Part shown: positions 9,296-20,049 of the stretch, in pieces | Layout: every line of letters starts with the position of its first letter | Position numbering within the stretch: the first letter of the stretch is position 1 | Assembly: GCA_902619835.1 (NCBI GenBank) | Contig: CACNFS010000005.1 | Location: 1 to 64,000 of the forward strand | Length of the DNA: 64,000 bases | Direction: 5' to 3' | Source: an uncultured Pelagibacteraceae bacterium | Lineage (GTDB): Bacteria; Pseudomonadota; Alphaproteobacteria; Pelagibacterales; Pelagibacteraceae | Program-made: the position numbers and the translations under genes | The notes under the pieces: generated by a model | Databases searched by the model: none | Seen by the model: the letters and a program-made list of their open reading frames with translations, nothing else | Told to the model about the DNA's origin: nothing

Positions 9296-11944
9296 ATGGA
9301 ATTTAAAAAATATAACCATAGCAAAGAAGAAAAAAAAATCTCAGATTTTTGGATTAAAAAAGGATTATTCAAACCAAAAAAGAACAAATCAAATAAAAAA
9401 TTTTCTATAGTAATTCCTCCACCTAATGTAACTGGCAGATTACATATGGGACATGCTCTAAACAATAGTCTTCAAGATGTTTTAGTTAGATTTAATAGAA
9501 TGAAAGGCCTCGAAACTCTGTGGCAGCCAGGAACAGACCATGCTGGAATTGCAACACAAGCAGTTGTTGAAAACAATCTTTTAAAAGAAGGAATTAAAAA
9601 AAATGATTTAGGTAGAGAAAAATTTATTAAAAGAATATGGAATTGGAAAGAGGAGTCTGGTGGAATAATTTTAGATCAACTTAAGAAATTAGGTTGTTCG
9701 TGTGATTGGTCAAGAACCAGGTTTACCATGGATAAAGACCTGTCAAAAGCTGTAATTAAAGTTTTTGTTGATCTTTACAAAAATAAGCTTATTTACAAGG
9801 ACAAAAAATTAGTCAACTGGGATACTAAACTTCAAACTGCTATTTCCGATTTGGAAGTAAACCAAAAAGATGTTCAATCTCAATTATATTATATTGATTA
9901 TACGATAGAGAACTCAGATCAAAAAATCACTATCGCCACTACCAGACCAGAAACAATGATGGGAGATACCGCGGTTGCTGTAAATCCAAAAGATAAAAGA
10001 TATTTAAATTTAGTCGGAAAAAATGTTCTTATTCCAATTGTTAATAGGACTGTCAAAATAATTTCTGATAATTACGCTGATCCAGAACAAGGTTCAGGAG
10101 CCGTAAAAATTACACCAGCACATGATTTCAATGACTATGAGGTAGGCAAGAGAAATAAATTAGAAATAATAAACATTTTTGAGGAGAATGGGACAATAAA
10201 CAAAAATGGAATTAAAGAGTTTCATGGTTTAGACAGATTTGAAGCAAGAAAGCTTATAATTAAAAAATTAAAGGACACAGGTTCTCTTGTTAAAATTGAA
10301 AATATTAAAAATAAAGTTCCATATGGAGATAGATCAAACACTATAATTGAACCCTTATTAACAGAGCAATGGTTTGTCGATGCGAAAAAATTATCTAAAA
10401 AACCAATTAAGATAGTTAAAGAGGGCAAAACTACTTTTTTTCCAAGTAATTGGTCAAAAACATTTTTTCAATGGATGAATGATATTGAGCCTTGGTGTAT
10501 ATCTCGACAGATTTGGTGGGGTCATAGAATACCTGCTTGGTATGATGAAAAAGGAAATATTTTCGTTGCTGAAAATGAAAAAGATGCAACAAAGCTAGCA
10601 AAGAAAAAAAATAGAAATAAACAATTTAAGTTAAGACAAGAAACAGACGTTTTAGATACCTGGTTTTCATCAGCTCTATGGCCTTTTGCAACTCTTGGAT
10701 GGCCAAATAAAACTAAAGAACTTAATAAATTTTATCCAACTACAGTTCTAGTTACTGGTTTTGATATAATTTTCTTTTGGGTAGCTAGAATGTTGATGAT
10801 GGGAAATTATTTCAGAAAAAATACACCTTTTCACAAAGTATATGTTCATGCCTTAGTAAGGGATGAAAAGGGACAGAAAATGTCAAAGTCAAAAGGTAAC
10901 GTGATTGATCCATTAGATTTAATAAATGAATATGGAGCAGATAGTTTAAGGTTTACTTTAATTTCGATGGCCTCTCCAGGACGAGATGTAAAATTATCAA
11001 AAGATAGAGTTATTGGAAATAGAAACTTTATTACAAAAATTTGGAGTGCAAATAATTTTTTAAAACTTAATAATTGTAAATTAGATAAAAAGATTAATTT
11101 GACCTCAATCAAACTTCCAATAAACCATTGGATTTATAATGAATTTATAAAAACACAAAATTTAATAACAAAAAATATTGAAATATTTAGGTTTGATGAG
11201 GCTGCAAGGTATGCATATCAATTTGTTTGGCATTCTTATTGCGATTGGTATTTAGAGTTCTTGAAACCTATCTTAAATTCAAAAAATAAAATTGATATTA
11301 AAGAGGCAAAGACCTTCTCATCTTTTATGATGGCAAATATTCTTAGAATTCTTCATCCGTTTATCCCTTTTTTCACTGAGAATTTGTGGTCTTTAAATGC
11401 TTATAAAAAGATTTTTAATGATTTTTTAATATGTTCAAGTTGGCCCGATTTTAAAGAAATTAATAAATTTAGCAAAAATCAAAATAATATAAATGATTTA
11501 ATTGAGATAATTTCTAACATTAGATCTACTAAAGCGGAGTTAAAAATTACACCAAAATTATATTGTGACATATTTTTTGATGATAAATCGGGTAAATTGA
11601 AGAAATTGGTAAATAAAAATATAAATTTGTTAAAACAGGTTGGTAGAGTAAACAATGTCCTCACAACAAAGATAATAGATAAAAATTCAATAGACATCTT
11701 GGTTCTTAAGGAAAAAATTTCATTAAATTTTAATGAGGATGTAAATTTAGGGTCTCAAAAAGAGAGAATTTTACAAAAAATTGAGACAATCAATAAACAA
11801 ATTACTAATTTAAATAATAAGCTCAAAAATAAGGCTTATGTGACAAAAGCACCTAAAGAAATAGTACAAAATGATAAAAATTTAGTTAAAGAATTAACTA
11901 TTGAAGATGGAAAATTAAGAAGTATTGTGTCTAGTATTAATTAA
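9296..11944 (+). CDS. valS: Valyl-tRNA synthetase
   Basis: 882 aa; PPPNVTGRLHMGHALNN, KMSKSKGNVIDPLDLI, DVLDTWFSSALWPFATLGWP. Confidence 0.97.
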   Translation: MEFKKYNHSKEEKKISDFWIKKGLFKPKKNKSNKKFSIVIPPPNVTGRLHMGHALNNSLQDVLVRFNRMKGLETLWQPGTDHAGIATQAVVENNLLKEGIKKNDLGREKFIKRIWNWKEESGGIILDQLKKLGCSCDWSRTRFTMDKDLSKAVIKVFVDLYKNKLIYKDKKLVNWDTKLQTAISDLEVNQKDVQSQLYYIDYTIENSDQKITIATTRPETMMGDTAVAVNPKDKRYLNLVGKNVLIPIVNRTVKIISDNYADPEQGSGAVKITPAHDFNDYEVGKRNKLEIINIFEENGTINKNGIKEFHGLDRFEARKLIIKKLKDTGSLVKIENIKNKVPYGDRSNTIIEPLLTEQWFVDAKKLSKKPIKIVKEGKTTFFPSNWSKTFFQWMNDIEPWCISRQIWWGHRIPAWYDEKGNIFVAENEKDATKLAKKKNRNKQFKLRQETDVLDTWFSSALWPFATLGWPNKTKELNKFYPTTVLVTGFDIIFFWVARMLMMGNYFRKNTPFHKVYVHALVRDEKGQKMSKSKGNVIDPLDLINEYGADSLRFTLISMASPGRDVKLSKDRVIGNRNFITKIWSANNFLKLNNCKLDKKINLTSIKLPINHWIYNEFIKTQNLITKNIEIFRFDEAARYAYQFVWHSYCDWYLEFLKPILNSKNKIDIKEAKTFSSFMMANILRILHPFIPFFTENLWSLNAYKKIFNDFLICSSWPDFKEINKFSKNQNNINDLIEIISNIRSTKAELKITPKLYCDIFFDDKSGKLKKLVNKNINLLKQVGRVNNVLTTKIIDKNSIDILVLKEKISLNFNEDVNLGSQKERILQKIETINKQITNLNNKLKNKAYVTKAPKEIVQNDKNLVKELTIEDGKLRSIVSSIN

Positions 11945-13663
11945 ATGTCTAAAATTGATAAAAAAAAACTACCCAGTCGTCATACTTCTTTAGGCCCAGA
12001 TAGAGCTCCACATAGATCTTTTTACTATGCAATGGGAGAAACCGAACAGGATGTGGCGAAGCCGTTTGTAGGAGTAGTATCAACTTGGAATGAAGCTGCA
12101 CCTTGCAACACAGCTTTAATGCGACAGGCACAGTCAGTTAAAAAAGGAGTAAAACAATTTGGTGGAACGCCAAGAGAATTTTGCACTATAACTGTAACAG
12201 ATGGTATTGCCATGGGTCATGAAGGAATGAAATCATCGTTAATTTCTAGAGAAGTAATAGCTGACTCAGCAGAACTGACAGTGAGAGGACATTGTTATGA
12301 TGCATTAGTTGGTATCGCTGGATGTGATAAATCACTTCCTGGCTTGATGATGTCTATGCTGAGATTGAATGTACCTAGTGTGTTCATTTATGGTGGATCA
12401 ATTTTGCCAGGAAAATTTAAAGGAAAAGATGTCACTGTTGTAGATGTTTTTGAAGCAGTAGGTAAACATTCCTCTGGCATAATGTCTTCTGAAGAATTAA
12501 GAGAATTAGAATTAGTAGCTTGTCCAAGTGCTGGGGCTTGTGGAGGTCAATTTACAGCTAATACAATGGCATGTGTATCGGAGGCGATAGGGTTGGCTTT
12601 ACCTTATTCAGCTGGTACGCCAGCCCCTTATGAGGAAAGAGATAAATATGCTTATGAAAGTGGTCAGGCGGTTATGAATTTATTAGAAAAAAAAATTAAA
12701 CCAAGAGAAATAGTAACAAAAAAATCTTTAGAAAACGCAGCAACTATTGTAGCTGCTACTGGAGGCTCCACTAATGCAGCCCTTCATTTACCTGCACTAG
12801 CTAATGAGATAGGAGTAAAATTTGATTTAATGGATGTTGCAAAAATATTTAAAAAAACTCCTTATCTTGCTGATTTAAAACCTGGAGGAAAATACGTCGC
12901 TAAAGACATGTGGGAAGCTGGCGGTGTTCCTATGTTATTAAAAACTTTATTTGATGGAGGTTATATTCACGGCGAGTGCATGACAGTTACAGGTAAAACT
13001 ATGAAAGAAAATTTAGCTAACATTAAGTTTAATACTAATCAAAAAGTTTTAAGAGAATATAATAATCCACTTTCTCCAGATGGGGGAGTTGTCGGATTAA
13101 AAGGTAATTTAGCTCCAGACGGAGCAATTGTGAAAATTGCAGGATTAAAAAAATTACAATTTACAGGTAAAGCTAGATGTTTTGATAATGAAGAAGATGC
13201 AATGAAAGCAGTACAGACAAAAAAATATAATGATGGTGATGTGATAATAATTAGATACGAAGGTCCAAAAGGCGGACCAGGAATGAGGGAAATGCTTTCA
13301 ACAACTGGAGCTATTTATGGACAAGGCAAAGGTGAAAAAGTAGCACTTATAACTGATGGAAGGTTTTCAGGAGCTACTAGAGGTTTCTGTGTTGGTCACG
13401 TTGGCCCAGAAGCAGCAATGGGTGGCCCAATTGCACTTCTTAAAAATGGTGATGTAATAGATATAGATGCAAAAAAAGGATCAATTAATGTAAGGCTTAC
13501 TAGCGCTCAATTAAAAGCTAGAAGAAAAAAATGGAAAGAAAAAAAATCAAGTTTTGGATCGGGAACGATTTGGAAATATGCTCAAACAGTCGGACCTGCT
13601 TATCTCGGTGCTCCAACACATCCAGGTAAGAAAAAAGAAGTTAAAGAATATTCGAAAATTTAA
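11945..13663 (+). CDS. ilvD: Dihydroxy-acid dehydratase
   Basis: 572 aa; IlvD/Edd signatures, [24 protein letters not shown]. Confidence 0.93.
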   Translation: MSKIDKKKLPSRHTSLGPDRAPHRSFYYAMGETEQDVAKPFVGVVSTWNEAAPCNTALMRQAQSVKKGVKQFGGTPREFCTITVTDGIAMGHEGMKSSLISREVIADSAELTVRGHCYDALVGIAGCDKSLPGLMMSMLRLNVPSVFIYGGSILPGKFKGKDVTVVDVFEAVGKHSSGIMSSEELRELELVACPSAGACGGQFTANTMACVSEAIGLALPYSAGTPAPYEERDKYAYESGQAVMNLLEKKIKPREIVTKKSLENAATIVAATGGSTNAALHLPALANEIGVKFDLMDVAKIFKKTPYLADLKPGGKYVAKDMWEAGGVPMLLKTLFDGGYIHGECMTVTGKTMKENLANIKFNTNQKVLREYNNPLSPDGGVVGLKGNLAPDGAIVKIAGLKKLQFTGKARCFDNEEDAMKAVQTKKYNDGDVIIIRYEGPKGGPGMREMLSTTGAIYGQGKGEKVALITDGRFSGATRGFCVGHVGPEAAMGGPIALLKNGDVIDIDAKKGSINVRLTSAQLKARRKKWKEKKSSFGSGTIWKYAQTVGPAYLGAPTHPGKKKEVKEYSKI

Positions 13664-14865
13664 TGAAAATACGTCCAGTAATTTTATGTGGCGGTTCCGG
13701 CACAAGACTTTGGTCTGATAAAAAACATCATCAACCAAAGCAGTTTATTGATTTTGGAAATTGGACGTTATTCGGAAAAACTCTAGAGAGAATAAAAAAT
13801 TCTATTTTTGATTATCCAATAATAAGTACGAATAAAAAATACTTAAGAGAAATTAAAAAACATTTAAGATTAAAAGGTTTTAAGAAATATAAAATTATTC
13901 TTGAGCCAGCGAAAAGAAATACCGCTCCGGCTATACTCAGTTCAGCACTAATAAAAGAAATACCTGAGAATCAACCCTTAATTTTTTTAACATCAGATCA
14001 TTTAATTGAGAAAATTAACCTGTTTAATAAATCTATGAAAAAACACCAAAAATACCTTACAGATAAAAATATTTTTATATTTGGAATTAAACCCTCTAAC
14101 CCTTCAACTGAGTTTGGTTATTTCTTATCAAAACGAGTTAACAATAAATACAAGGTTTCAAAATTTATTGAAAAACCAAATTTAGAAAAAGCAAAAAAAA
14201 TCATTAAAAAAAATGCTTATTGGAATTCAGGAATGTTTTTCCTTACAAAAAAATCAATTATTAATAACTTTAAAAAGTATCAAAACAGAAACTTTAGTTG
14301 TTGTTTAAACTCTGTAAATAAATCAAAATTAAAAAATAATGTTTATTATCTAAATAAAAATGACTTTTTAAAATGTAAGACAATTTCTTTTGATTATGCA
14401 ATATTAGAAAAATCAAAAGATATAAATGCTATAAATTTAAATATACCTTGGTCTGATCTAGGTAGCTGGAAAGAAATTTGCAAAATCTATGATAAATTAA
14501 AAAACAAATATCAAAAAAAGAAAAATATTTTTTACAGACCTTGGGGCAGGTATACAAATTTGTACAATGGTAAAAATTTTTTAATTAAAGAACTTTATGT
14601 AAAACCTAAAGGAGTTTTAAGTCTTCAAAAGCACTTTTATCGTTCTGAACATTGGCTTGTAACTCATGGAACTCCAAAAATAACTCTCAACAAAAAAAAA
14701 TTTTTTTTAAAAACTAATGAAACTATTTTTATACCGGTTAAATCTATTCATAGAATAGAAAACCCTTATAAGAAACCGGTAAAAATAATTGAAGCTCAAT
14801 TAGGATCAATTTTAAAAGAAACTGATATAGTCAGATATCAAGATATATACGGTAGAGTTAAATAA
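13663..14865 (+). CDS. manC: Mannose-1-phosphate guanylyltransferase (type II-like, C-terminal cupin)
   Basis: ILCGGSGTRLWSD nucleotide-binding motif, FIEKPN, C-terminal cupin KPKGVLSLQKHFYRSEHWLVTHGT. Confidence 0.88.
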   Translation: MKIRPVILCGGSGTRLWSDKKHHQPKQFIDFGNWTLFGKTLERIKNSIFDYPIISTNKKYLREIKKHLRLKGFKKYKIILEPAKRNTAPAILSSALIKEIPENQPLIFLTSDHLIEKINLFNKSMKKHQKYLTDKNIFIFGIKPSNPSTEFGYFLSKRVNNKYKVSKFIEKPNLEKAKKIIKKNAYWNSGMFFLTKKSIINNFKKYQNRNFSCCLNSVNKSKLKNNVYYLNKNDFLKCKTISFDYAILEKSKDINAINLNIPWSDLGSWKEICKIYDKLKNKYQKKKNIFYRPWGRYTNLYNGKNFLIKELYVKPKGVLSLQKHFYRSEHWLVTHGTPKITLNKKKFFLKTNETIFIPVKSIHRIENPYKKPVKIIEAQLGSILKETDIVRYQDIYGRVK

Positions 14866-15664
14866 TTTCAAGTTCGATGGGTGTGTGATCAGATGGTTTT
14901 TCTTTGGATCTTGGTTTTTTATTTATATTAATTGATTTGATATTTTCGATTAAACTGTTTGAAAGTAAAAAATGATCTATTCTCATACCATAATTTTTTT
15001 GCCAGGAACCTGCAAAGTAGTCCCAAAAGGTATACTCTTGTTTTGTTTTATTTATAAATCTATAAACATCTTTAAAACCTAAGTTAATTAATTCTCTATA
15101 TTTTTTTCTTATTTCTAATCTACCTAAAGCATCGTTTTCATACCTTTTAAAATCATGAACATCTATTTCTTCAGGAATAATATTAAAATCCCCAGCGATA
15201 AGAATATTTGAGTTTTTCTGAATTTTCTTTTTAACATTTGATGTAAATTTTTTTAACCACTCTTTTTTATATTCATATTTTTCTGTATCCACAGGATTCC
15301 CGTTTGGAACATAGATATTTATAAGTTCTATCTTTTTTTTTTTTAATTTTAACTCAGCAGTAATAATTCTAGATTGTTTAAAATCATCTTTAATAAAGCT
15401 ATTATTAATTTTTTCTAATTCTTGTTTAGAAATTATAGCAACACCATTGTAACTTTTTTGACCAAAAACATAAGAATTGTATCCAATTTTTTTAAAATCT
15501 TCATAAGGAAAATTAATATCTTGAGTTTTAATTTCTTGGAGTAATAAAATATCAGGATTTGATTGATTGATATAATCAACAATATTGGTAATTCTTGCTC
15601 TAACTGAATTTACGTTCCATGAAATTATTTTCATCAAACTGAAAAAGATAGACCGCAACCACAT
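14858..15664 (-). CDS. xth: Exodeoxyribonuclease III
   Basis: 268 aa; MKIISWNVNSVRARI, LLLQEIKTQD, AGDFNIIPEEIDV, PSDHTPIELEI. Confidence 0.92.
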   Translation of the reverse strand: MWLRSIFFSLMKIISWNVNSVRARITNIVDYINQSNPDILLLQEIKTQDINFPYEDFKKIGYNSYVFGQKSYNGVAIISKQELEKINNSFIKDDFKQSRIITAELKLKKKKIELINIYVPNGNPVDTEKYEYKKEWLKKFTSNVKKKIQKNSNILIAGDFNIIPEEIDVHDFKRYENDALGRLEIRKKYRELINLGFKDVYRFINKTKQEYTFWDYFAGSWQKNYGMRIDHFLLSNSLIENIKSININKKPRSKEKPSDHTPIELEII

Positions 15665-15948
15665 GAAGCCGAAGCTTTAGGGTTATTTATAGAAAAAGAC
15701 TCACCAATCATCTCTTTTTTAAAATCTACAGTGGAACCGGCAATTATTTCGAGAGAATGTTTATCGATAACAGCTTTATTAAATAGCACATCATCTTTTT
15801 CTATTTTATCATCAAAAGTAAAAATATATTTAAAACCAGAGCATCCACCGCCTTGAACGGCTATTCTGAAATATTTTTTTCTATCTCTTTTGGTGATTTT
15901 GTCTATCTGGTTATTTGCACTATCTGTAAATTCTAATTTTTTTTCCAT
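15634..15948 (-). CDS. HesB/IscA/ErpA-family iron-sulfur cluster insertion protein
   Basis: 104 aa; GGGCSGF and CGCG cysteine motifs. Confidence 0.92.
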   Translation of the reverse strand: MEKKLEFTDSANNQIDKITKRDRKKYFRIAVQGGGCSGFKYIFTFDDKIEKDDVLFNKAVIDKHSLEIIAGSTVDFKKEMIGESFSINNPKASASCGCGLSFSV

Positions 15949-15979
15949 AATTATTTAGTATATAATCTATATAATTAGC

Positions 15980-17119
15980 ATGCAAAAAAATTCAATCCAA
16001 ACTTTGTCTAAATTAGCTGTACCGTTAAGATCAAAGGGTAGGTTTTTTAAAGAAAAAAAAACTCATTTAAGGTCAGATTTTCAAAGAGATAGAGATAGAA
16101 TAATTCACTCAACTGCTTTTCGAAGGTTGAAACATAAAACACAAGTATTTGTTAATACATCTGGTGATCATTTTAGAACAAGAATTACTCACTCTTTAGA
16201 AGTAGCTCAAATAGCAAGAACTTTATCTAAGTTTTTTAATCTTAATGAGGATTTATGCGAAACACTAAGCCTAGCTCATGATTTGGGTCACACACCTTTT
16301 GGTCATGCTGGAGAGGAGGCACTAAATAACTGTATGAAAAAATTTGGAGGTTTTGATCACAATATTCAAACTCTAAGAATAATCCTATTATTAGAGAATA
16401 GATATTATGAGTTTCAAGGTTTAAATTTAACTATAGAGACATTAGATGGTTTAATTAAACACAACGGTCCAATAAAAAATTTGATTAAATTTAAAAAAAT
16501 TTTAGGACTCAATTATTTTAGGAATAAAATAAAATTCTCTTTGAGCCCATCACTAGAGGCACAAATAGCCTCAATATCAGATGATATTGCATACAATAGT
16601 CATGATCTAGAAGATGGATTAAAAGCAAATTTATTTAATCTCAGAGATTTAGAAAATATACCAGTTTTAAATAAAATTGTTTTAAAACACAGAAAAAAAA
16701 TAAAAAAAAATTCAATTGATCTAGTAATAAGGCAAATAGTTAGAGAAATAATCAATGAAATGGTTAAGGATTTAATTAAAACTACTCAAATAAATATTAA
16801 AAAAAAAAAAATTAATAATTTAGATGATGTATTAAGATCCAAATATCCAATTGTAACTTTTTCAAAAGAAATGAAAAAATTTGATAAAAAAATAAAAAGT
16901 TTTTTAAAAAGAAAAATGTACTATCATAAAAACGTAATATTCAATACAAAAGAGGGAAAAAAAATTATTAAGAAATTATTCTTATCAATAACAAAAGATC
17001 CTAAAAGATATATTAATGTTAGTAAGTACGATAAATCAAATATCGCAAGATCAATTTGTGATTTTATTGCTGGTATGACTGACAGATATGCAATAAATCT
17101 TTACAATAAAATTAAATGA
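15980..17119 (+). CDS. dgt: Deoxyguanosinetriphosphate triphosphohydrolase-like protein (HD domain)
   Basis: FRRLKHKTQVF, RTRITHSLEVAQIAR, LAHDLGHTPFGHAGE. Confidence 0.92.
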   Translation: MQKNSIQTLSKLAVPLRSKGRFFKEKKTHLRSDFQRDRDRIIHSTAFRRLKHKTQVFVNTSGDHFRTRITHSLEVAQIARTLSKFFNLNEDLCETLSLAHDLGHTPFGHAGEEALNNCMKKFGGFDHNIQTLRIILLLENRYYEFQGLNLTIETLDGLIKHNGPIKNLIKFKKILGLNYFRNKIKFSLSPSLEAQIASISDDIAYNSHDLEDGLKANLFNLRDLENIPVLNKIVLKHRKKIKKNSIDLVIRQIVREIINEMVKDLIKTTQINIKKKKINNLDDVLRSKYPIVTFSKEMKKFDKKIKSFLKRKMYYHKNVIFNTKEGKKIIKKLFLSITKDPKRYINVSKYDKSNIARSICDFIAGMTDRYAINLYNKIK

Positions 17120-18840
17120 ATATATTTGAAAATTATTTAAAAAAAATAAATAAAATTATTTTAGAAAATAAAGTTTTTTTAAATTTAGAAAATATTGAAA
17201 GTTTAACAAATGTTAATTTAGAATCTCCCCCTGAACCTTTCAATTATGATTTATCAACTAATGTCTGTTTGGTTTTAGCAAAAGCAAATAAAATTATTCC
17301 TCATAAATTAGCATTAGAGGTAAAAAATCTTCTTTTGAATAAAATTAATCATTTTGAAAAAGTTGATATAGCTGGACCAGGTTTCCTTAATATTAAACTT
17401 TCAAAACAAGGAATGGTCGTAAATATAAATGAAATAATTAAGAATAAAGATAATTTTGGATCAAAACAAACTAATAAAACTTATAATGTAGAGTTTGTTT
17501 CAGCTAATCCGACAGGTCCAATGCACGTAGGGCATTGTAGAGGAGCTATCTTTGGGGATGTTTTATCAAATTTACTTCTATTCAATGGCAATAAAGTCGT
17601 AAAAGAATATTATATTAATGATTATGGAAACCAGATCAAAAACTTTGTTGAATCTATTTATCTTAGAATTAGAGAAATAAAATTTAAAGAAAAATTTATT
17701 GTGAAAGAAAATTTATATCCAGGAGAATATATTAAAGAAATAGCAAAAAATATAATCTCAAATAATAAAAACTTAAATGTTGAAAATATTGACAATTGTT
17801 TTGATAAATTAAAAACACTTTCTTTAAATGAGTCAATGAAACTTATAAAAGATGATTTAAAAAAACTTGGTATAAAACATGATAATTTTTTTTCAGAAAC
17901 CTATTTAGTGAAAAAAGATTTAGTTAAAAAAACAGTAGAAAAATTGAAAGATAAAAAATTTGTTGAGGAAGGTTTTCTTGATCCACCAAAAGGTGAACAA
18001 TCTAAAAACTGGAAAAAAATTAAAAGATTAATTTTCAAATCTTCAAAATTCGGCGATGATATGGATAGAGCATTGCAAAAAAATGACGGATCATGGACAT
18101 ATTTTGCCAATGACGTTGCATATCACTCAGACAAGATAAATAGGAAATTTGATAATTTGATTAATATTCTAGGTGCAGATCATACAGGGTACATAAAACG
18201 GATAACAGCTGCAGTAAAAGCTCTGTCCAATCAGAAGGTAAAACTTAATTGTAAGGTCTGTCAGTTAGTAAAATTTTACAAAAATGGCAAACCTTTCAAA
18301 ATGTCTAAAAGAGGAGGGGATTTTATTTCTGCTCAAGATTTATTAAATGAAGTAAATAAAGACTCAATAAGATTTATGATGTTAAACAGAAGCAATGATA
18401 TGGAACTAGATTTTGATTTTGAAAAAGTTAAAGAAAAAACAAAGGATAACCCTGTCTATTACGTGCAATATGCTTATGCTAGAATAAATTCAATAATAAG
18501 ATTACTAAACAAAACCCTTAATGAAAAAATTGTAATTAATTCAGACTCTTTTTCTCCTAATGAGTATGAAGAAAAAATTATCAGAAAAATATTTGAATGG
18601 CCAAAAATTATTGAGTCCGCAGTAAGTAAATTAGAACCACACAAAATTCCATTTTATCTATATGATTTGTCTACAATTTTTCATTCTTACTGGTCTAAAG
18701 GAAATGAGGACAATAAATATAGATTTATTGAAAATGGCAAAATTAAAAGAAAAGAGACTTTAGTTTTCATTTACTTGACCGCGATAGTTATTAAGAATGG
18801 AATGAGTATTCTTGGTGTATCACTACCTGAAAAAATGTAA
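17116..18840 (+). CDS. argS: Arginyl-tRNA synthetase
   Basis: 574 aa; VEFVSANPTGPMHVGHCRGA, MSKRGGDF, DALR-type C-terminus. Confidence 0.96.
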   Translation: MNIFENYLKKINKIILENKVFLNLENIESLTNVNLESPPEPFNYDLSTNVCLVLAKANKIIPHKLALEVKNLLLNKINHFEKVDIAGPGFLNIKLSKQGMVVNINEIIKNKDNFGSKQTNKTYNVEFVSANPTGPMHVGHCRGAIFGDVLSNLLLFNGNKVVKEYYINDYGNQIKNFVESIYLRIREIKFKEKFIVKENLYPGEYIKEIAKNIISNNKNLNVENIDNCFDKLKTLSLNESMKLIKDDLKKLGIKHDNFFSETYLVKKDLVKKTVEKLKDKKFVEEGFLDPPKGEQSKNWKKIKRLIFKSSKFGDDMDRALQKNDGSWTYFANDVAYHSDKINRKFDNLINILGADHTGYIKRITAAVKALSNQKVKLNCKVCQLVKFYKNGKPFKMSKRGGDFISAQDLLNEVNKDSIRFMMLNRSNDMELDFDFEKVKEKTKDNPVYYVQYAYARINSIIRLLNKTLNEKIVINSDSFSPNEYEEKIIRKIFEWPKIIESAVSKLEPHKIPFYLYDLSTIFHSYWSKGNEDNKYRFIENGKIKRKETLVFIYLTAIVIKNGMSILGVSLPEKM

Positions 18841-19100
18841 TGCACAAAATATTTAATATTTCACTACTTTTATTAATTATTTCTTTTGTTATTTTTATTT
18901 ATCAATATTATTCTTCTAGTAAAAATATTAAAGCAAAGTATTATAATCGTGAGAACATCGATATAATCTTAAAAGATAAAATTAAGGATCTTCCAGTTTT
19001 GAAAAATGATACTGATAATGTAATAGAATTTAATAATTCTTTCCAAACTGAGATAAAAAATGAAAAAAAAAGAAGTTTCTGGGATTTGTTAAATAAATGA
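18840..19100 (+). CDS. Short single-TM protein at the position usually held by a SPOR-domain protein
   Basis: 86 aa; N-terminal TM ISLLLLIISFVIFIYQYY; lies in argS-x-nagZ-scpA-scpB context with adjacent boundaries. Confidence 0.7.
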   Translation: MHKIFNISLLLLIISFVIFIYQYYSSSKNIKAKYYNRENIDIILKDKIKDLPVLKNDTDNVIEFNNSFQTEIKNEKKRSFWDLLNK

Positions 19101-20041
19101 AATGTAAGGCTTTGATAATTAGTCTAAAGGGTTCAAAACTAACAAAAAAAGAGAAAATTTTACTTTCAAAAGAAAAACCGTGGGGTGTCATTTTGTTCAA
19201 AAGAAACTTAAAGACCTATAAGCAGGTTAAAAATTTAACAAGTCAAATAAAAGAATTAACTAAAAATAATAAGTTCCCTATATTAATCGATGAAGAGGGC
19301 GCAAGCGTCTCTAGATTAAGCGGGATAATAAAGCATGACATATCAGCATATTATTTCGGAAGTTTATTTAAAGAAAACAAATATTTTTGTATTAAGGTTT
19401 ATAAACATTATATAAATTCTTTAAGTAAAATTCTTAAAGACCTTGGTTTTAATATCAATACTATACCTGTACTTGATATATTGAGAAAAAATACCAATAA
19501 AATTATTGGAAACCGAAGTTTTTCAAGAGATAAAAAAATTGTAAAAGATCTAGGCAAACTTACCATTAAATTTTTACATTCAAACAAAATTGCAGGGGTT
19601 ATTAAGCATATACCAGGACACGGTGCTTCATCTGTAGATAGTCATAAACGGATGCCAAAAATTTTACATAGTTTAAAGAGACTTGATAAAACTGACTTTT
19701 ATCCTTTTAAAGACTCAAAAGCTAAATTTGCTATGACTGCTCATATTTTGTTTTCAAAAATTGACAATAAAAATGTTGCTACTTTTTCAAAAGAAATTAT
19801 CAGTAATATTATCAGAAAAAAAATGAAATTTCGGGGTGTTATAATTTCAGACGATATTTCAATGAAAGCACTAAAATATGATTTAATTAATAATGCAAAA
19901 AAATCATTAGAGGCAGGTTGCAATCTTGTCCTATATTGTTCAGGTAAGACAAATGACAACTTAAGATTGATTAAATCTGTGCCTTATATCGATAAATTTA
20001 CCAAAAAAAAAACATCAGAATTTTTCAAATTTTTGAGGTAA
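19097..20041 (+). CDS. nagZ: Beta-N-acetylhexosaminidase (GH3)
   Basis: IKHIPGHGASSVDSHKRMP, RGVIISDDISMKAL. Confidence 0.92.
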   Translation: MKCKALIISLKGSKLTKKEKILLSKEKPWGVILFKRNLKTYKQVKNLTSQIKELTKNNKFPILIDEEGASVSRLSGIIKHDISAYYFGSLFKENKYFCIKVYKHYINSLSKILKDLGFNINTIPVLDILRKNTNKIIGNRSFSRDKKIVKDLGKLTIKFLHSNKIAGVIKHIPGHGASSVDSHKRMPKILHSLKRLDKTDFYPFKDSKAKFAMTAHILFSKIDNKNVATFSKEIISNIIRKKMKFRGVIISDDISMKALKYDLINNAKKSLEAGCNLVLYCSGKTNDNLRLIKSVPYIDKFTKKKTSEFFKFLR

Positions 20042-20049
20042 AATTAAAT

